Translations under genes and position numbers: made by a program
Source: Prochilodus magdalenae
Taxonomy: Eukaryota; Chordata; Actinopteri; Characiformes; Prochilodontidae
DNA: 64,000 bases
Reading direction: 5' to 3'
NCBI GenBank assembly: GCA_024036415.1
Contig: JAMWET010001275.1
Coordinates: 195,067 to 259,066 of the forward strand
The notes under the pieces: model-generated
What the model saw: only the letters and a program-made list of their open reading frames with translations
Told to the model about the DNA's origin: nothing
Database searches by the model: none
In this document: positions 1 through 10,240 of the stretch, piece by piece
Position numbering within the stretch: position 1 is the stretch's first letter
How the letters are laid out: each line of letters begins with the position of its first letter

Positions 1-303
1 CCACAGAGCTCTGACCCTGACCTCTGAACAACTTTGAGATGATTGAAATGTTGATTGCAAGCCAGGACTTCTCGTACACCATCCGTGCCTGTTCTGACAA
101 ATTTTTTTTGACTGACTGGGCACAAATTGCCACAGACAAACTCTTATGGACAATCTTATGGAAACCTTTCCTACTAGAGTGGAAGTTGTAGCCACAAGTG
201 GAATTGTCGCCCTGACCCCCTGGTTTTGGAATTGGATGCACAGCAAACTCATATAGATGTTACAGTCAGGTGTCAACATATTTTGGACAAACGGTGTTAT
301 AGG
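1..303 (+). mobile_element. Tc1/mariner fossil, 3' end (family A)
   Basis: Degraded 3' end of a Tc1 transposon lying in the recql4 intron before the first visible exon. The order CAGAGCTCTGACCCTGACCT, then a GATTGCAAGCCAGGACTTC-like segment, then a terminal repeat resembling GTGTCCACATACTTTTGG at about 269-303 matches the common fish Tc1 family seen again at 7190, 53540, 58870 and 61130. The 5' part is off-window. Frame is broken. Confidence 0.7.
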
Positions 304-384
304 GTTACGTTCCTCATCATGTAATTGTACAGTCAGAATTGTATGCAGATATTGTTCAAGGACTTTGATCACCTCTTTTTTCAG

Positions 385-537
385 CAATGGCCCCCAGTGT
401 GGGAGAGGATGCAGAGGAGAAGGAGGACAAGGGGGAGGAAATTCTGCTTAATGTCATCCGGCCAGATTATGAAAGACCTCCCCCTCCTCCGCCAATGGAG
501 CCTCTCTATAAGCCCACTGAGAGCGGCAAAGTGCAAG
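385..537 (+). CDS. recql4: recql4 visible exon 1 (linker before helicase)
   Basis: Acceptor TTTTTTCAG at 376-384, donor GTAGAT at 538. Encodes an acidic stretch ([12 protein letters not shown]) followed by a run of six prolines and a YKP motif, i.e. the linker in front of the helicase core. Starts with two bases of a split codon and ends in phase 1. The ATG at 387 is internal, not the start codon. Confidence 0.88.
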
Positions 538-3500
538 GTAGATGTCAAAAGCCTGTACTTTTCATTTTAAATGAATGCAGATGAAAAAGTAGGCTGCCAT
601 TTATGCTAATCATTGTCCTTTATAGAGGTTCCTCCAGAGGTTTACCAGGCTCTCCGTGACTTTGGTTACAAGTCGTTCAGGCCTGGCCAAGAAATGGCCA
701 TAATGAGAATCCTTTCAGGTATGTGGTAATATTTAATAATGTGAAAATATTTCTGTCAGTGTATGAAAGTGAGATAAATAGAGACTGAATACACACTAAC
801 AGTTTCTATTTGAGCACCACTGGATTGGTAAAATTGGTTGACACATTGTAATGGGTAGAATTTCAGTATTTCCTAATCCTTGCCTTAGAGTAAGTGTACA
901 CACACTGCTGGGATGTTGGTCCACTTCTCATGCTTTGTCTTTGCGTTATTCAGGTTTGTCTACTCTTGTGGTTCTCTCCACTGGTATGGGAAAATCTCTG
1001 TGCTACCAGCTACCTGCCTATCTCTATGCTCAGAGGTCAAAATGCATAACTCTGGTTGTCTCCCCTCTGGTATCACTAATGGATGACCAGGTAACACTGC
1101 ACTTTGTCATCTGTGTTTAATAAAAGATCTGGAGGTTTAGCTGCCTGTTATGACGACATACAAACTGACCTGCTTTTGGTTCTTAACACTTATGTACCTG
1201 TACCTCATTTGCATATCATACCTCCTGAGACCCGGACTTGCTTGGTGTGCAATTTTAATTTCTCCCAGCTATTTGGGATTAGTAGGACCTAACAGGTATA
1301 AAAACTAAACGCTGTGTTTGTACAAGAAGTTGTTTTGGCAAAAAACAATGTCCTCATATGAGGCCAAAGGGTCAACGTTTTAAAAAAAAGTATCATGGTG
1401 CAGAGAAGCAGAAATGTAATGTCCTCATGAGGACGCAGGGGTCTCAGGAGGATAAAGCTTGCCGTAGTCCATGCAGATGTAATGACGGCTACTCTTTTCT
1501 CAGCTTTCTGGACTCCCGCCTAAACTGAAAGCAGCTTGCATCCACTCCAACATGTCCCAGAAACAACGAGAGGCAGCTATCGAGAAGGTCAGTATTATTA
1601 GGATTGCAGATGTTGTGGTTCTTAAATGAATGAAGTCATCGCTTTACTTTTATGTTCTTTGTGGTTTTCCCGTGCGAGTAGGTGAAGGCAGGTCAGGTGC
1701 ATGTTTTGTTGCTGTCTCCAGAGGCACTAGTTGGCGGAGGGCACTCTGGTTCAGGTTGTCTTCCCCCAGCTGACCAGCTTCCCCCAGTGGCCTTTGCCTG
1801 TATCGATGAAGCGCACTGTGTGTCTGAGTGGTCACACAACTTCCGACCCTGTTATCTCAGGCTGTGCAAGGTCAGATTTGCACCCTCGCACCACATGAAG
1901 GTTATGTTATGACTGAGAGAGCTACGTTGTGCTGAGTAGTCATGTTAGTTTTAACACTAATCATCTTAAAAGTTGTCCCATGGTTTGGAACTCAGAGCGG
2001 TCCTGTTTGATTTCATTTCTTAACAATGGTGTATTAAACAAAAGAGTTGCTTATTAGTTTCCTGACAAATTCTAAAGGTTCAAGAAAAGAGGTCTAGCAC
2101 TTACATAGCACTCAGAAGCAGGCCTTGTTGAAATTTTCACAAAGTGTCCCGTTTAATGGATTTTTATAAGTTAAATATGTTTATTGTAGTGTATAACATT
2201 TTTAAAATCTTAAAGCGTACTATCAACTCCCCAACCAACACATACACCCATACAGCATGTTTTCCACTATTTGACATGAAAGTCTGGAGCGTTTCAGCCT
2301 GGACAGCTTGTTTATTTAAACCACACTACAGGTCACTCAACAGATCAGAGGTGATTTACCTGTAATAGCCCTAAAGGCTCAAAACAAAAATATTCTGTTT
2401 ATTTACCAGGGATAAGCATAATTGTAATACGAATATATACAATGTAATAATTATAGCTGCTTGGTGCATAAAAACAAACTTGTTGAAAAAATTTAAACAT
2501 GGGATATGGGCTCGATAATTTGCCCTATATGTTCAGAAAAGCCTATTGTGACATCTTGAGAGAAATTAGATAATGTGTAATATTGTCATATTGCCCAGCT
2601 CTAGGCATCAGGTCACCCTATTCCTAATCTGGAAAGTCTTCTCTTTTAAAGCCTCACAAAAATTTAAGACAACCTAAGATGATCAGGGCTTTTGTTCGTA
2701 CTTCTCCACAGTATTTCATTACAATAATTCTTTAGAAATTGATTTGGGATTGTACACATATCTAGATTAATACCTCTGTACATGTAAATAATAAGTAATT
2801 TTAAAAAATTGATGTGTGTGTGTGTGCATGTGTGTGTAGGTACTTAGGGATCGGCTTGGGGTGCGCTGCCTCCTAGGTCTGACGGCCACTGCCACTCTGT
2901 CTACTGCCCTGGACATTGCCCATCACCTGGACATCAATGACCAGGAGGGTATTGCTGTTCGCTCAGCCGCTGTTCCTCATAACCTCCAGCTCTCTGTGTC
3001 CATGGACAGGGACAAAGACCAGGTCCATACTGTGTTTTTTTTTTTTTTTTTTTTTAGTGTAAATTACCTAAAAGTTAACTTTTCTACCTATATACAATCA
3101 TGTTTTAGAATCAAGTTGATCACAGGTTCACAGTATACACAGTTGTTTCCGCTGAAATGTGAAAAATGATATTCTCTCTTGGCCAGGCTCTGGTGACCTT
3201 ACTAAAGGGTGAGCGGTTTGGCGCGCTAGACTCCATTATAGTGTACTGCACCAGACGAGAAGAGACAAACCGCATAGCTGCACTACTGCGTACCTGCCTT
3301 CAGGGGGTGATGCTAAAAGAGTCTTCGCGGCCTGTGAAGAAGGAAGAGGAGGACAATCCTGTTGGCAAGAAGAAGAAAGCTTTGGGTAAAAGCAGAGGCT
3401 AGGGATGGGTCAGATCTCTGTCAGTAGTGTTTTTACAGGCACAGTGTAGTTTATGTTGCTAGATCTTGACACTGCAAAATTAAGATAAGGCATACTTTCC

Positions 3501-6500
3501 TTGTAAGGTGATTAAAAGAACCCCAGAAAGACTTATTCTTTCTTTTTGTGGCTCCTATTAAAAATCCTTTATATTTATTTTGTAATTCAGTATGCAACTC
3601 TTAATGAATTCTGAACAGTGTTGATGAATTCCACAGTACTGTTATTGTTAACATTGTATATTCCAATGCTGGACATTTAGCCAGGAAGAAGATTCGGAAG
3701 CCTCTGAAGTGGATCGCTGAGGCATACCATGCTGGCATGTCGGCTTCAGAACGACGACGTGTACAAAACAACTTCATGTGTGGTGAGCTGCGGGTAGTGG
3801 TGGCCACTGTGGCTTTTGGCATGGGCCTGGACAAATCTGATGTGCGCGGCATTGTACACTACAACATGCCTAAAAGTTTTGAGAGCTACGTGCAGGAGAT
3901 CGGCAGGGCCGGTCGTGACGGAGAACCTGCACACTGTCATTTGTTCCTGGACCCTGAGGTGAGACCATAAAATCTTTATTCTGTAAATATCTCTAATGTT
4001 CCAATTGAGAAGTAAGAGAGCAAATAAATAATGCATATTTAGAAAAAAAAATAGTGTACTACCAATTTCATTCATTTCTGGATTCTTTAGAGGGAATAAA
4101 TCTGTCATGGTTGCATTGTAATTTGCAGTCTATTTGATGATGATTATGATAAAACGTATTTGATATTGTCCAGCCCATTAGTTTGCTGCCAGAAAGCTTT
4201 GGTAATTGGCTGTTTGGTAATGTGTACAGGGTGGGGATCTGCACGAACTGCGCAGGCACATCTATGCAGACACTGTGGACTACTTCACTGTCAAGAGGCT
4301 GGTGCAGAAGGTCTTCCCATTCTGCAAGTGTAGACAGATCCATCAGAAGCGTCAACTCTTGGCCCAGGTAACTCAGCAATTCACGTAGTAATCTTAACTA
4401 GAACTGCCTGTATTCTTATTTCATATTTCTTCGCTTTTTAGAGGTGTATAAAGGGTTTAATAACTTAATATTTAATATAATTGAATATAATTTAATATAA
4501 CTTAAGTTATTATAAATTATAATTGTTGTTTCCTGGCCATTCATTTTTATTCTCTATTCAAAATCAATTTCATACTGGATGTTGACATGTTGGACATCTT
4601 TTTTTTTTTTTATTTTATTTTTTTTTTTTAGAATGTTTGAAATACAAAATATCTTATTTTTTTTTTTTTCCTCAGTTGGTTTGCCTTAACTAGGTTTTTT
4701 TTAGACCACCACATAAAGGCTTTTGGCAGTATTTGTAGCATTGCTACTATGGGTGTGCCAACTCCCACACATTTTTACCCCTTTGTTGTGATGTCAGCAC
4801 TGAAACAATTCAGATGGTGAATTTTGGTAATGGGTATGGGCTTTTAGGAATAGTTTGGAAAAGCTCAATGTTATGCAAAACATCAGTGAAGTGTTGATTG
4901 AGAACTGTTGGAAAAGCTTCAGATGGCGCCTTTAAAGCTGCTTGAGGGAATGCAGAGTGTTTAAGGCTAGATAAAGAAGGCTTTCTTTGACTGCTACTTT
5001 TACTCTCACGTAAGTGCAACACTGTAAGGTTAAGTCTTAACTCTCCAGGCTACAGCTCACATTGAAATTATCAATGGAAAATCAAATATACATATTTGTA
5101 GTTATTATTTTATTTTAAACTTCTGCATCTAAAAATATGAAATATGAGATTTTTATTAGATGTTTTAATGGTCAAATATAGTGATGTGAAAGCATAACTT
5201 GAATGTTTTCTCCAGTCTTAAGCTACATAGTTTTGCTCCTTCCTCAGGCAGCGGAGGTGGATGACGCTGAGATGATGGAGCTGATGGAGCTGTGTGAGGA
5301 GTCTGAAGAAAACCAGCAGGAGCAGAACACAAATATTCAGGGCACACATCCACAGCTGTCTGCCTCAGACACGAGCCCACAAAAGTCAGAGAGCAAAACT
5401 GAGGGGGAATGTGAAGGATCCCTTGCTCAGCATGAGGGAGAAGAGAAACAACAACAGAGAGATGAGATGGATGGAAGCAGCAATGGAGAAATGAAAGACC
5501 GTGTGTGTCACACCCACGAGAGAGCCGTTCCAATGCAAGACACCGTGGAGGCACTGGACATCACAGAGGAGGGTGAGTAAGGACTCATGAAGGTTGCAAC
5601 AGAGCATAGAGCTTAAAACAATAGTTCAGGATACTGTAGCTAATTTACACCAATGCCACTGTGGTAATTGCCCTTCCCACCAAGGGCCCCTTTCTTTGGT
5701 CAGTGTTCTCGAGGATTAGATCCTGTCGTAAAAAAAGAGAGTCAGTGTTCTTGGGGAATCAAATCCTGTTGTGAATACCTGAGTGTCTTAGCAGAACAGT
5801 GTCAGCATTGTTTAAAAAATAAAAAAACTGTTCTGCTTTAGAAAGAGTCGTTAATTAAGCTTTGGTGTAACGTGTCTTACAATGAATACCAACTAAAACA
5901 AAAAGGAAACAAGAAAATAAACAAATCTCAAAAGCATAAATGTAGTCAATCAGCAAAGATGCATTTGCTGCCTAAACTTTGTTTCTGGTGTTCTGTACAG
6001 TAACTGTAAAGTCTCTGTTTATCTGGTTCCTGATACTGTACAACATGCTGCCATTGTCATCTTAAAATATACCTGTGCCATCAGGGAAGAGAAAATCCAT
6101 TGATGGAATATCCAGGTCAGCTGACCTCTTTGGGCACATAACATTGCTAAACCTAGACCTGACCAACTGCAGCAATCCCAGATCATAGCACTGCCCTAAC
6201 AGGCTTGTACGGGAGGCACTAGGCGTGATGGGTGCATCACTTCAGCCGCCTCTCTTCCTACCCTGATGCGCCGATCACTCTGGTACAGGGTAAATCTGGT
6301 TTCATCAGACCACATGACATTCTTCCATTGCTCCAGAGACCAATCTTTATGCTCTCTAGCAGATTGAAGCTGGTTAGCTTCACTGACAAGTGGTTTTTTA
6401 GGGCTACACAGCTATTGGTACCGATCCCTTGACTTCCCTTCGCATTGTGCATGTGAAAATGCTCTTACTTTCACTATTAAACATTTCCCTGAGTTCTGCT

Positions 6501-9500
6501 GTTTTTCTGCGATTTGATTTCACCAAACGTTTAAGTGCATTCAAGATTTTTGTCTGTCTGTCTGTCTGTCTGTCTGTTTTTGTGTGTCTGTGTAGGTCTG
6601 GAGACTTTACTGTGTTACCTGGAGTTACACCCTCAGAGGTGGGTGGAGTTGCTGCACCCCACCCTCTCGATGTGTCAGCTGGTGTGTTATGGAGGTCCCC
6701 CACAGCTCCGCAAGCTAACCAAAGTGTATGTAAAAAAAACAAAAAACAAAACAGGAATTCTAATTGGAGTAGATCTTTGACCTGGTTTCATTTATATTGT
6801 GTGGACTGTAACATTGTCCCCTTGTCCTTATAACATGGCAGGTGTCCTCCAGTAGCTGTGGTGTTGGCACGCAAGCGCCTGGCGGGGGAGAAGGTGGAGA
6901 CATGTGACTCTCTGGAGTTTGATGTGGTCGAGCTGGCAGACACTATGGGCTGGCAGCTTCCGTTAGTGAAGAGAGGCCTGAGACAGCTACAGTGGAGCGG
7001 TGGGCCAGGTTTGGGGAGAAAAAGCATGTTTCTAATTCCATTCAGGAGAATCTTTTAAAAAGAGAAAAAAAACTGTAATTTGACCAGACAAATCTGAAAC
7101 ACTCTTTGGAACAAAATTTCCTTTGAGACACTTCATGAGCTCACAAATAAAAAAAAGATGAAAGGGCTAAATAGTTTCTTGCTGAACCTACACTACACAG
7201 CCAAAAGTATGTGGACACTTATACACAAGTATTAGTGTCCAGAAAACATTTTATTTCAAAACCATGACCAGTAATGTGGATTTGGTTCCACCTTTGGGAA
7301 AGATGATAGAACATGCTTGTGGGAATTTACTTCCTTTTAAGCATGAAAACATTTGCGAGGTCAGGACCTGATGTAGAATGATTACCTCAACCCCAATGGG
7401 TCTGGCTGTAAACTCTGTATTTTCTCATGGACCTTTTCGCACATGGAGAGTTGTTGTGCTAAAACCACAACAGTAACTTCATTTTTGCCACAAATTTGGA
7501 ATTACACAATTCTCTAGTATGAAGTATGTCATTATATGCCCTCGCATTAATGTTTCTGAGCTAAGGGATACGTAAAAACAGCCCCTGCAAATTATTTCTC
7601 CTCCACTAACCTTTACACATAGTGGCACTGTGCGTTCTTTCAGGTCATCTAGCATTCCCCTGGTATCTGATAGGTTATTCCGTAAGGCTGCCTGATGGTG
7701 GAAGTATGATGGAAGTATGACCTATTATTCCAGAGAACCCAAGAATCCAATATACTTAAATTAGTTTATTTTTCTAAATTCATTTTTCTAGAAGTGAACA
7801 CAATTTTTTTGACCATTCTGTTCAGACAGTTGTACGATTTTTAGTTAATATAGAATTTAGTCTTTGCAGATAGTATTTTAGAATATACCTTTTTTGATAT
7901 CATGTTCATTGCTTCTGTGGATTGACACTGTATGTCCGTATGTGATGTGAATCTTGTGGTCAGGTTCTTATGGAGGCAGTGGCCGGAGCGGCATCCGTGT
8001 GGAGTTCTCTGCTTTGTCCTTCTACTTTCGCTCCTATGGAGACTTGTCACCTGAAGAACTGGACCAGGTGTGTGCGTTCCTCCATGGCAGGGTGCAGGCT
8101 CAGGAGAGGACTCAGCTCTACCAGCTCAAAGCCTGCTTTAAAGCCTTCCGCAGGTCAGATCACTGCTTACATACCAGAGTTTGTTCCATTGTAATAATAG
8201 ACAAAACAACTGTAGTGGAAGCAGTTTATGAAGCAGTTTTAATACGATACCCGTGTCCTACAGCTTCTTAGGTTTCTGATGATTTGTAGGAAAATTAGAA
8301 TTTTCCATGTGTCCAAATATGAGAATCAGAGATGATTCCATTATTGTTCAGAATGCCTTTTTATATACAAGTTTATATTGTTAACTTTAAAATATTAGCA
8401 TTCAAAAATAAATATATATCCTCAAGAATTACTAGTGTTTAACTAATTTATTTTTTCCTCTGATGGCTTATTTTTCATTTTAAAATAAAAAATAAATAAA
8501 AACTTTATGCTGCAGACATTTCATTCTACACTATAAAGGGCATTGTTGTGGCAACAGTTTAACAATGACTGGCAATGTGTCATAATTAGTGGTATGCAAA
8601 TGTTTAGGTGAACCCTTGTCAAATGACGTTTTCTTTTTTTCCTCTTTTGTAAGTTAATACTACTTCTACAGAGAACACATTTCTGCATATTTCAGTGCAT
8701 AATAACCCTTTATTCGGTAGATATTATTTATTGGGGAAAAACTAATTTGCACTATAATTTGCAGATCCAGATTTAAGCTTTTGTAAATGATGTGTTTACT
8801 TTTTCACTTGGACAGTCAACAAAACATGCAGCTTGACTGGGAAAGGTTTATATTTACTAACAACTGTAAGCTGCGTGGGATCTCTTTTTGAATTTTACTA
8901 AAATATGCAGTTGACTTGTGGTGGTGGTGTGCCACAGGTTCTGATACTATATTCAGAAAAGTGTAATTTCCATCATTTAATAAGATCATAGCCTTATATT
9001 ACGTGCTCTTATTTTTGAGAACTAAATCTAAATTTGTTTGAATTCACAGCGTGGCGTTTCGGAACTGCAGCTTCTGCATGGATGAGCTGGATGAGACGAG
9101 AAGCCTGAAGTTGAAGGAGCTGCTGTCTGACTATTTTGATAAGAGAAGAGACCTGGACATGAGCAAGAAATACGAAGAGGATCAGGAGGATGAGGATGAA
9201 GCTCTAAACATGTGCAAGGTTTGTACATGCAGTGTTTGTTTTTTACTGGGGTGCACTCAGTTCTTTATTGGCTAAAAAATGTAATTGGTATATAACTTTA
9301 CCTTTATGTAATGTTTGAATTAACTTTAAACTTATGTCTGAACATTTTTGCTCACAGATCTCATGTACAACAGTAATTAAATCAGGAACAACCCATTACA
9401 CGTTCTTGAGGATGCCTAAAGTGGTTCTTCTGTGGCATTATTTTAAAGAACCTTTTGGCAGTTTGTGTGCTTGAATTTTGAGTAAATCAGAACAATTCAG

Positions 9501-9860
9501 CTTTTGGGTTGACTGTCTCGCAGCTAAAGGAGTGGGAAGATCAGATCCGGGCTGATGTCCGAGGTTTCCTGGCCAGTCGGAGTGACGAGAAGTTCTCTGG
9601 CCGTGCAGTGGCGAGGATTTTCCATGGGATTGGTGTGTCTGTGAAGCTTTCTCTCGCTTTCACTTTGCTATCCAGGCCTCTAAGGTCTTGTTACTCACAT
9701 ATAATTTAACGTTGTGAATTTTTTTTCTCTGTTTTCAGGAAGTCCATGTTATCCAGCCCAGACGTATGGCCGGGATCGGCGGTACTGGCGAAAGTATATT
9801 CAATTTGATTTCAATGAAATCATTCGCTTAGCCACTCAGGAAATTATTAGAACAAGGTAA
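385..9860 (+). CDS. recql4: ATP-dependent DNA helicase Q4 (RecQ4), 5'-partial, 16 exons
   Basis: RecQ-family 3'-5' DNA helicase used in replication initiation, DNA repair and telomere/mitochondrial DNA upkeep; in humans its loss causes Rothmund-Thomson-type syndromes. Sixteen exons (385-537, 626-718, 954-1090, 1504-1587, 1682-1870, 2840-3022, 3187-3385, 3681-3958, 4230-4367, 5248-5572, 6596-6725, 6842-7008, 7964-8153, 9050-9218, 9524-9632, 9739-9860) join in phase with GT-AG borders into 887 visible residues plus TAA. Visible-fragment positions: motif 0 FRPGQ near 70; Walker A GMGKS 92-96; DEAH box 197-200; motif VI GRAGRDG 420-426; probable zinc ligands C470/C472 and C571/H574; then the RecQ4-specific C-terminal domain ending IIRTR. 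The reading frame enters the first exon after two bases, so the N-terminal Sld2-like part lies outside the window. No frameshift or stop is seen. Identity is firm from motif order and RECQL4-specific C-terminus. Confidence 0.96.
626..718 (+). CDS. recql4: recql4 visible exon 2 (RecQ motif 0)
   Basis: Phase 1 in and phase 1 out. Encodes [14 protein letters not shown] then [15 protein letters not shown], the RecQ motif 0 that contacts adenine. Acceptor TTTATAG, donor GTATGT. Confidence 0.95.
954..1090 (+). CDS. recql4: recql4 visible exon 3 (Walker A, motif Ia)
   Basis: Contains [14 protein letters not shown] (Walker A / motif I) and [13 protein letters not shown] (motif Ia). Enters in phase 1 and leaves in phase 0. 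Acceptor TTATTCAG, donor GTAACA. Confidence 0.97.
1091..1503 (+). other. recql4 intron, no feature seen
   Basis: Ordinary intron between visible exons 3 and 4. No conserved reading frame, repeat or RNA gene recognised. Confidence 0.6.
1504..1587 (+). CDS. recql4: recql4 visible exon 4
   Basis: 84 nt, 28 codons, phase 0. Reads [20 protein letters not shown], the segment between motifs Ia and II in RecQ4. Acceptor TTTTCTCAG, donor GTCAGT. Confidence 0.95.
1682..1870 (+). CDS. recql4: recql4 visible exon 5 (DEAH box)
   Basis: 63 codons in phase 0. Holds [13 protein letters not shown], then [19 protein letters not shown]: the motif II DEAH box and the aromatic-rich loop of RecQ helicases. Acceptor CGAGTAG, donor GTCAGA. 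Confidence 0.97.
1871..2839 (+). other. recql4 intron, AT-rich, ends in (TG)n
   Basis: AT-rich intron with no recognised mobile element. A (TG)n tract at about 2812-2838 stands directly before the acceptor of visible exon 6. Confidence 0.6.
2840..3022 (+). CDS. recql4: recql4 visible exon 6 (motif III)
   Basis: 61 codons in phase 0. Contains [11 protein letters not shown] (motif III) and [13 protein letters not shown]. The acceptor is preceded by a (TG)n tract rather than a plain pyrimidine tract; the donor GTCCAT is weak and is followed by a 22-base T run. Confidence 0.96.
3187..3385 (+). CDS. recql4: recql4 visible exon 7 (motif IV, basic insertion)
   Basis: Contains [20 protein letters not shown] (motif IV), then a lysine/glutamate-rich insertion ending GKKKKAL. 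This insertion is longer and more basic than the matching part of human RECQL4. Leaves in phase 1 at GTAAAA. Confidence 0.94.
3681..3958 (+). CDS. recql4: recql4 visible exon 8 (motifs V and VI)
   Basis: Contains [35 protein letters not shown] (motif V) and [19 protein letters not shown] (motif VI with the arginine finger). The acceptor TTTAG|CC, not the nearby CCAG, keeps the frame. Leaves in phase 0 at GTGAGA. Confidence 0.96.
4230..4367 (+). CDS. recql4: recql4 visible exon 9 (first zinc-ligand pair)
   Basis: 46 codons in phase 0: [19 protein letters not shown] then [14 protein letters not shown]. The CxC matches the first half of the RecQ4 zinc-binding site. Acceptor GTGTACAG, donor GTAACT. 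Confidence 0.95.
4368..5247 (+). other. recql4 intron, AT-rich with T runs
   Basis: Contains several T homopolymers (about 4600-4670) and a perfect 14-base palindrome ATAACTTAAGTTAT at 4497-4510. No gene-like content. Confidence 0.6.
5248..5572 (+). CDS. recql4: recql4 visible exon 10 (acidic linker, second zinc-ligand pair)
   Basis: Long exon: an acidic, Gln/Ser-rich, low-complexity linker of about 80 residues ([18 protein letters not shown]...), then [20 protein letters not shown], where Cys and His give the second half of the RecQ4 zinc site. Leaves in phase 1 at GTGAGT. Confidence 0.94.
6070..6545 (-). mobile_element. Tc1-like transposase fossil in recql4 intron
   Basis: On the minus strand the sequence reads as a broken Tc1 transposase: [19 protein letters not shown] is the hallmark stretch around a DDE-motif aspartate, followed by [12 protein letters not shown] and then a stop and frameshifts. 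It sits in the 1 kb intron between visible exons 10 and 11. Dead copy; family differs from the CCAAAAGTATGTGGACAC one. Confidence 0.75.
6551..6582. repeat. (TGTC)n microsatellite
   Basis: Five to six TGTC units followed by TTTTTGTGTGTC, ending about 15 bases before the acceptor at 6595. Confidence 0.85.
6596..6725 (+). CDS. recql4: recql4 visible exon 11
   Basis: Reads [19 protein letters not shown], closely matching the RECQL4 C-terminal domain. The acceptor follows a (TGTC)n microsatellite. Leaves in phase 2 at GTATGT. Confidence 0.95.
6842..7008 (+). CDS. recql4: recql4 visible exon 12
   Basis: Reads [15 protein letters not shown], then [20 protein letters not shown], a winged-helix-like part of the RecQ4 C-terminal domain. 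Phase 2 in, phase 1 out. Confidence 0.95.
7190..7745 (-). mobile_element. Tc1/mariner fossil, 3' half in reverse (family A)
   Basis: Begins with the terminal repeat CAGCCAAAAGTATGTGGACAC and continues with recognisable blocks (GCGAGGTCAGGACCTGATGT, TCCAGAGAACCC) in the order expected for the reverse strand of the common fish Tc1 family. Lies in the recql4 intron before visible exon 13, opposite to the gene. Many indels; no open frame. Confidence 0.75.
7964..8153 (+). CDS. recql4: recql4 visible exon 13
   Basis: Reads [20 protein letters not shown] and [20 protein letters not shown], both strongly RECQL4-like. Phase 1 in, phase 2 out at GTCAGA. Confidence 0.95.
8154..9049 (+). other. recql4 intron, AT-rich
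   Basis: No recognised repeat family or exon; several short A/T runs at 8400-8510. Confidence 0.55.
9050..9218 (+). CDS. recql4: recql4 visible exon 14
   Basis: Reads [20 protein letters not shown] and [15 protein letters not shown], then an acidic tail ([11 protein letters not shown]). Acceptor TTCACAG, donor GTTTGT, phase 0 out. Confidence 0.93.
9524..9632 (+). CDS. recql4: recql4 visible exon 15
   Basis: Reads [19 protein letters not shown] and [15 protein letters not shown], a very conserved stretch at the RECQL4 C-terminus. Phase 0 in, phase 1 out. Confidence 0.95.
9739..9860 (+). CDS. recql4: recql4 last exon and stop
   Basis: Reads [20 protein letters not shown] and [13 protein letters not shown], then TAA at 9858-9860. 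This matches the family C-terminus (PCYPAQ..FWRKY). Confidence 0.95.
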
Positions 9861-9965
9861 CCGGTCTGTGGTTTAGTGACTTCAGTTACTAGATAGAATT
9901 ATTTTTATATGTAGCATTTTTCTGTCGTTTCTTATATATACTGACTAAATAATGTCTAATTTTAC

Positions 9966-9971
9966 AATAAA
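9966..9971 (+). terminator. recql4: recql4 poly(A) signal
   Basis: Canonical AATAAA 106 bases after the recql4 stop, followed by T-rich sequence and TTGTTGTTC. It predicts a short 3' UTR of about 130 bases. Confidence 0.7.
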
Positions 9972-10240
9972 GATTATATATTTTTCTACTTTCCTTGTTG
10001 TTCACTACAGTGACCCAATTATGACCCTTTGTTACTATTGATAGTTTGTGCGCTGATATCATGCAACATTTTTCAGTATTTAGTGTCTAACTAGTTTTTT
10101 TTATTTGGTTGGTTTGTTGGTTGAGCTTTACCTAGACACATGGTTTGGTATTGAGGTCTAATCTCTGGGGAGACTAACACCAGCAGCTTATCCATGTCCT
10201 ATTTCTTTTTTCAGTAAGGGCTCATTTGGTCATTATGTAA

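Noticed and set aside
387..389. recql4 start codon at this ATG
   Set aside because: A good acceptor ends at 384, and the N-terminal part of the protein would be missing; it is an internal Met.
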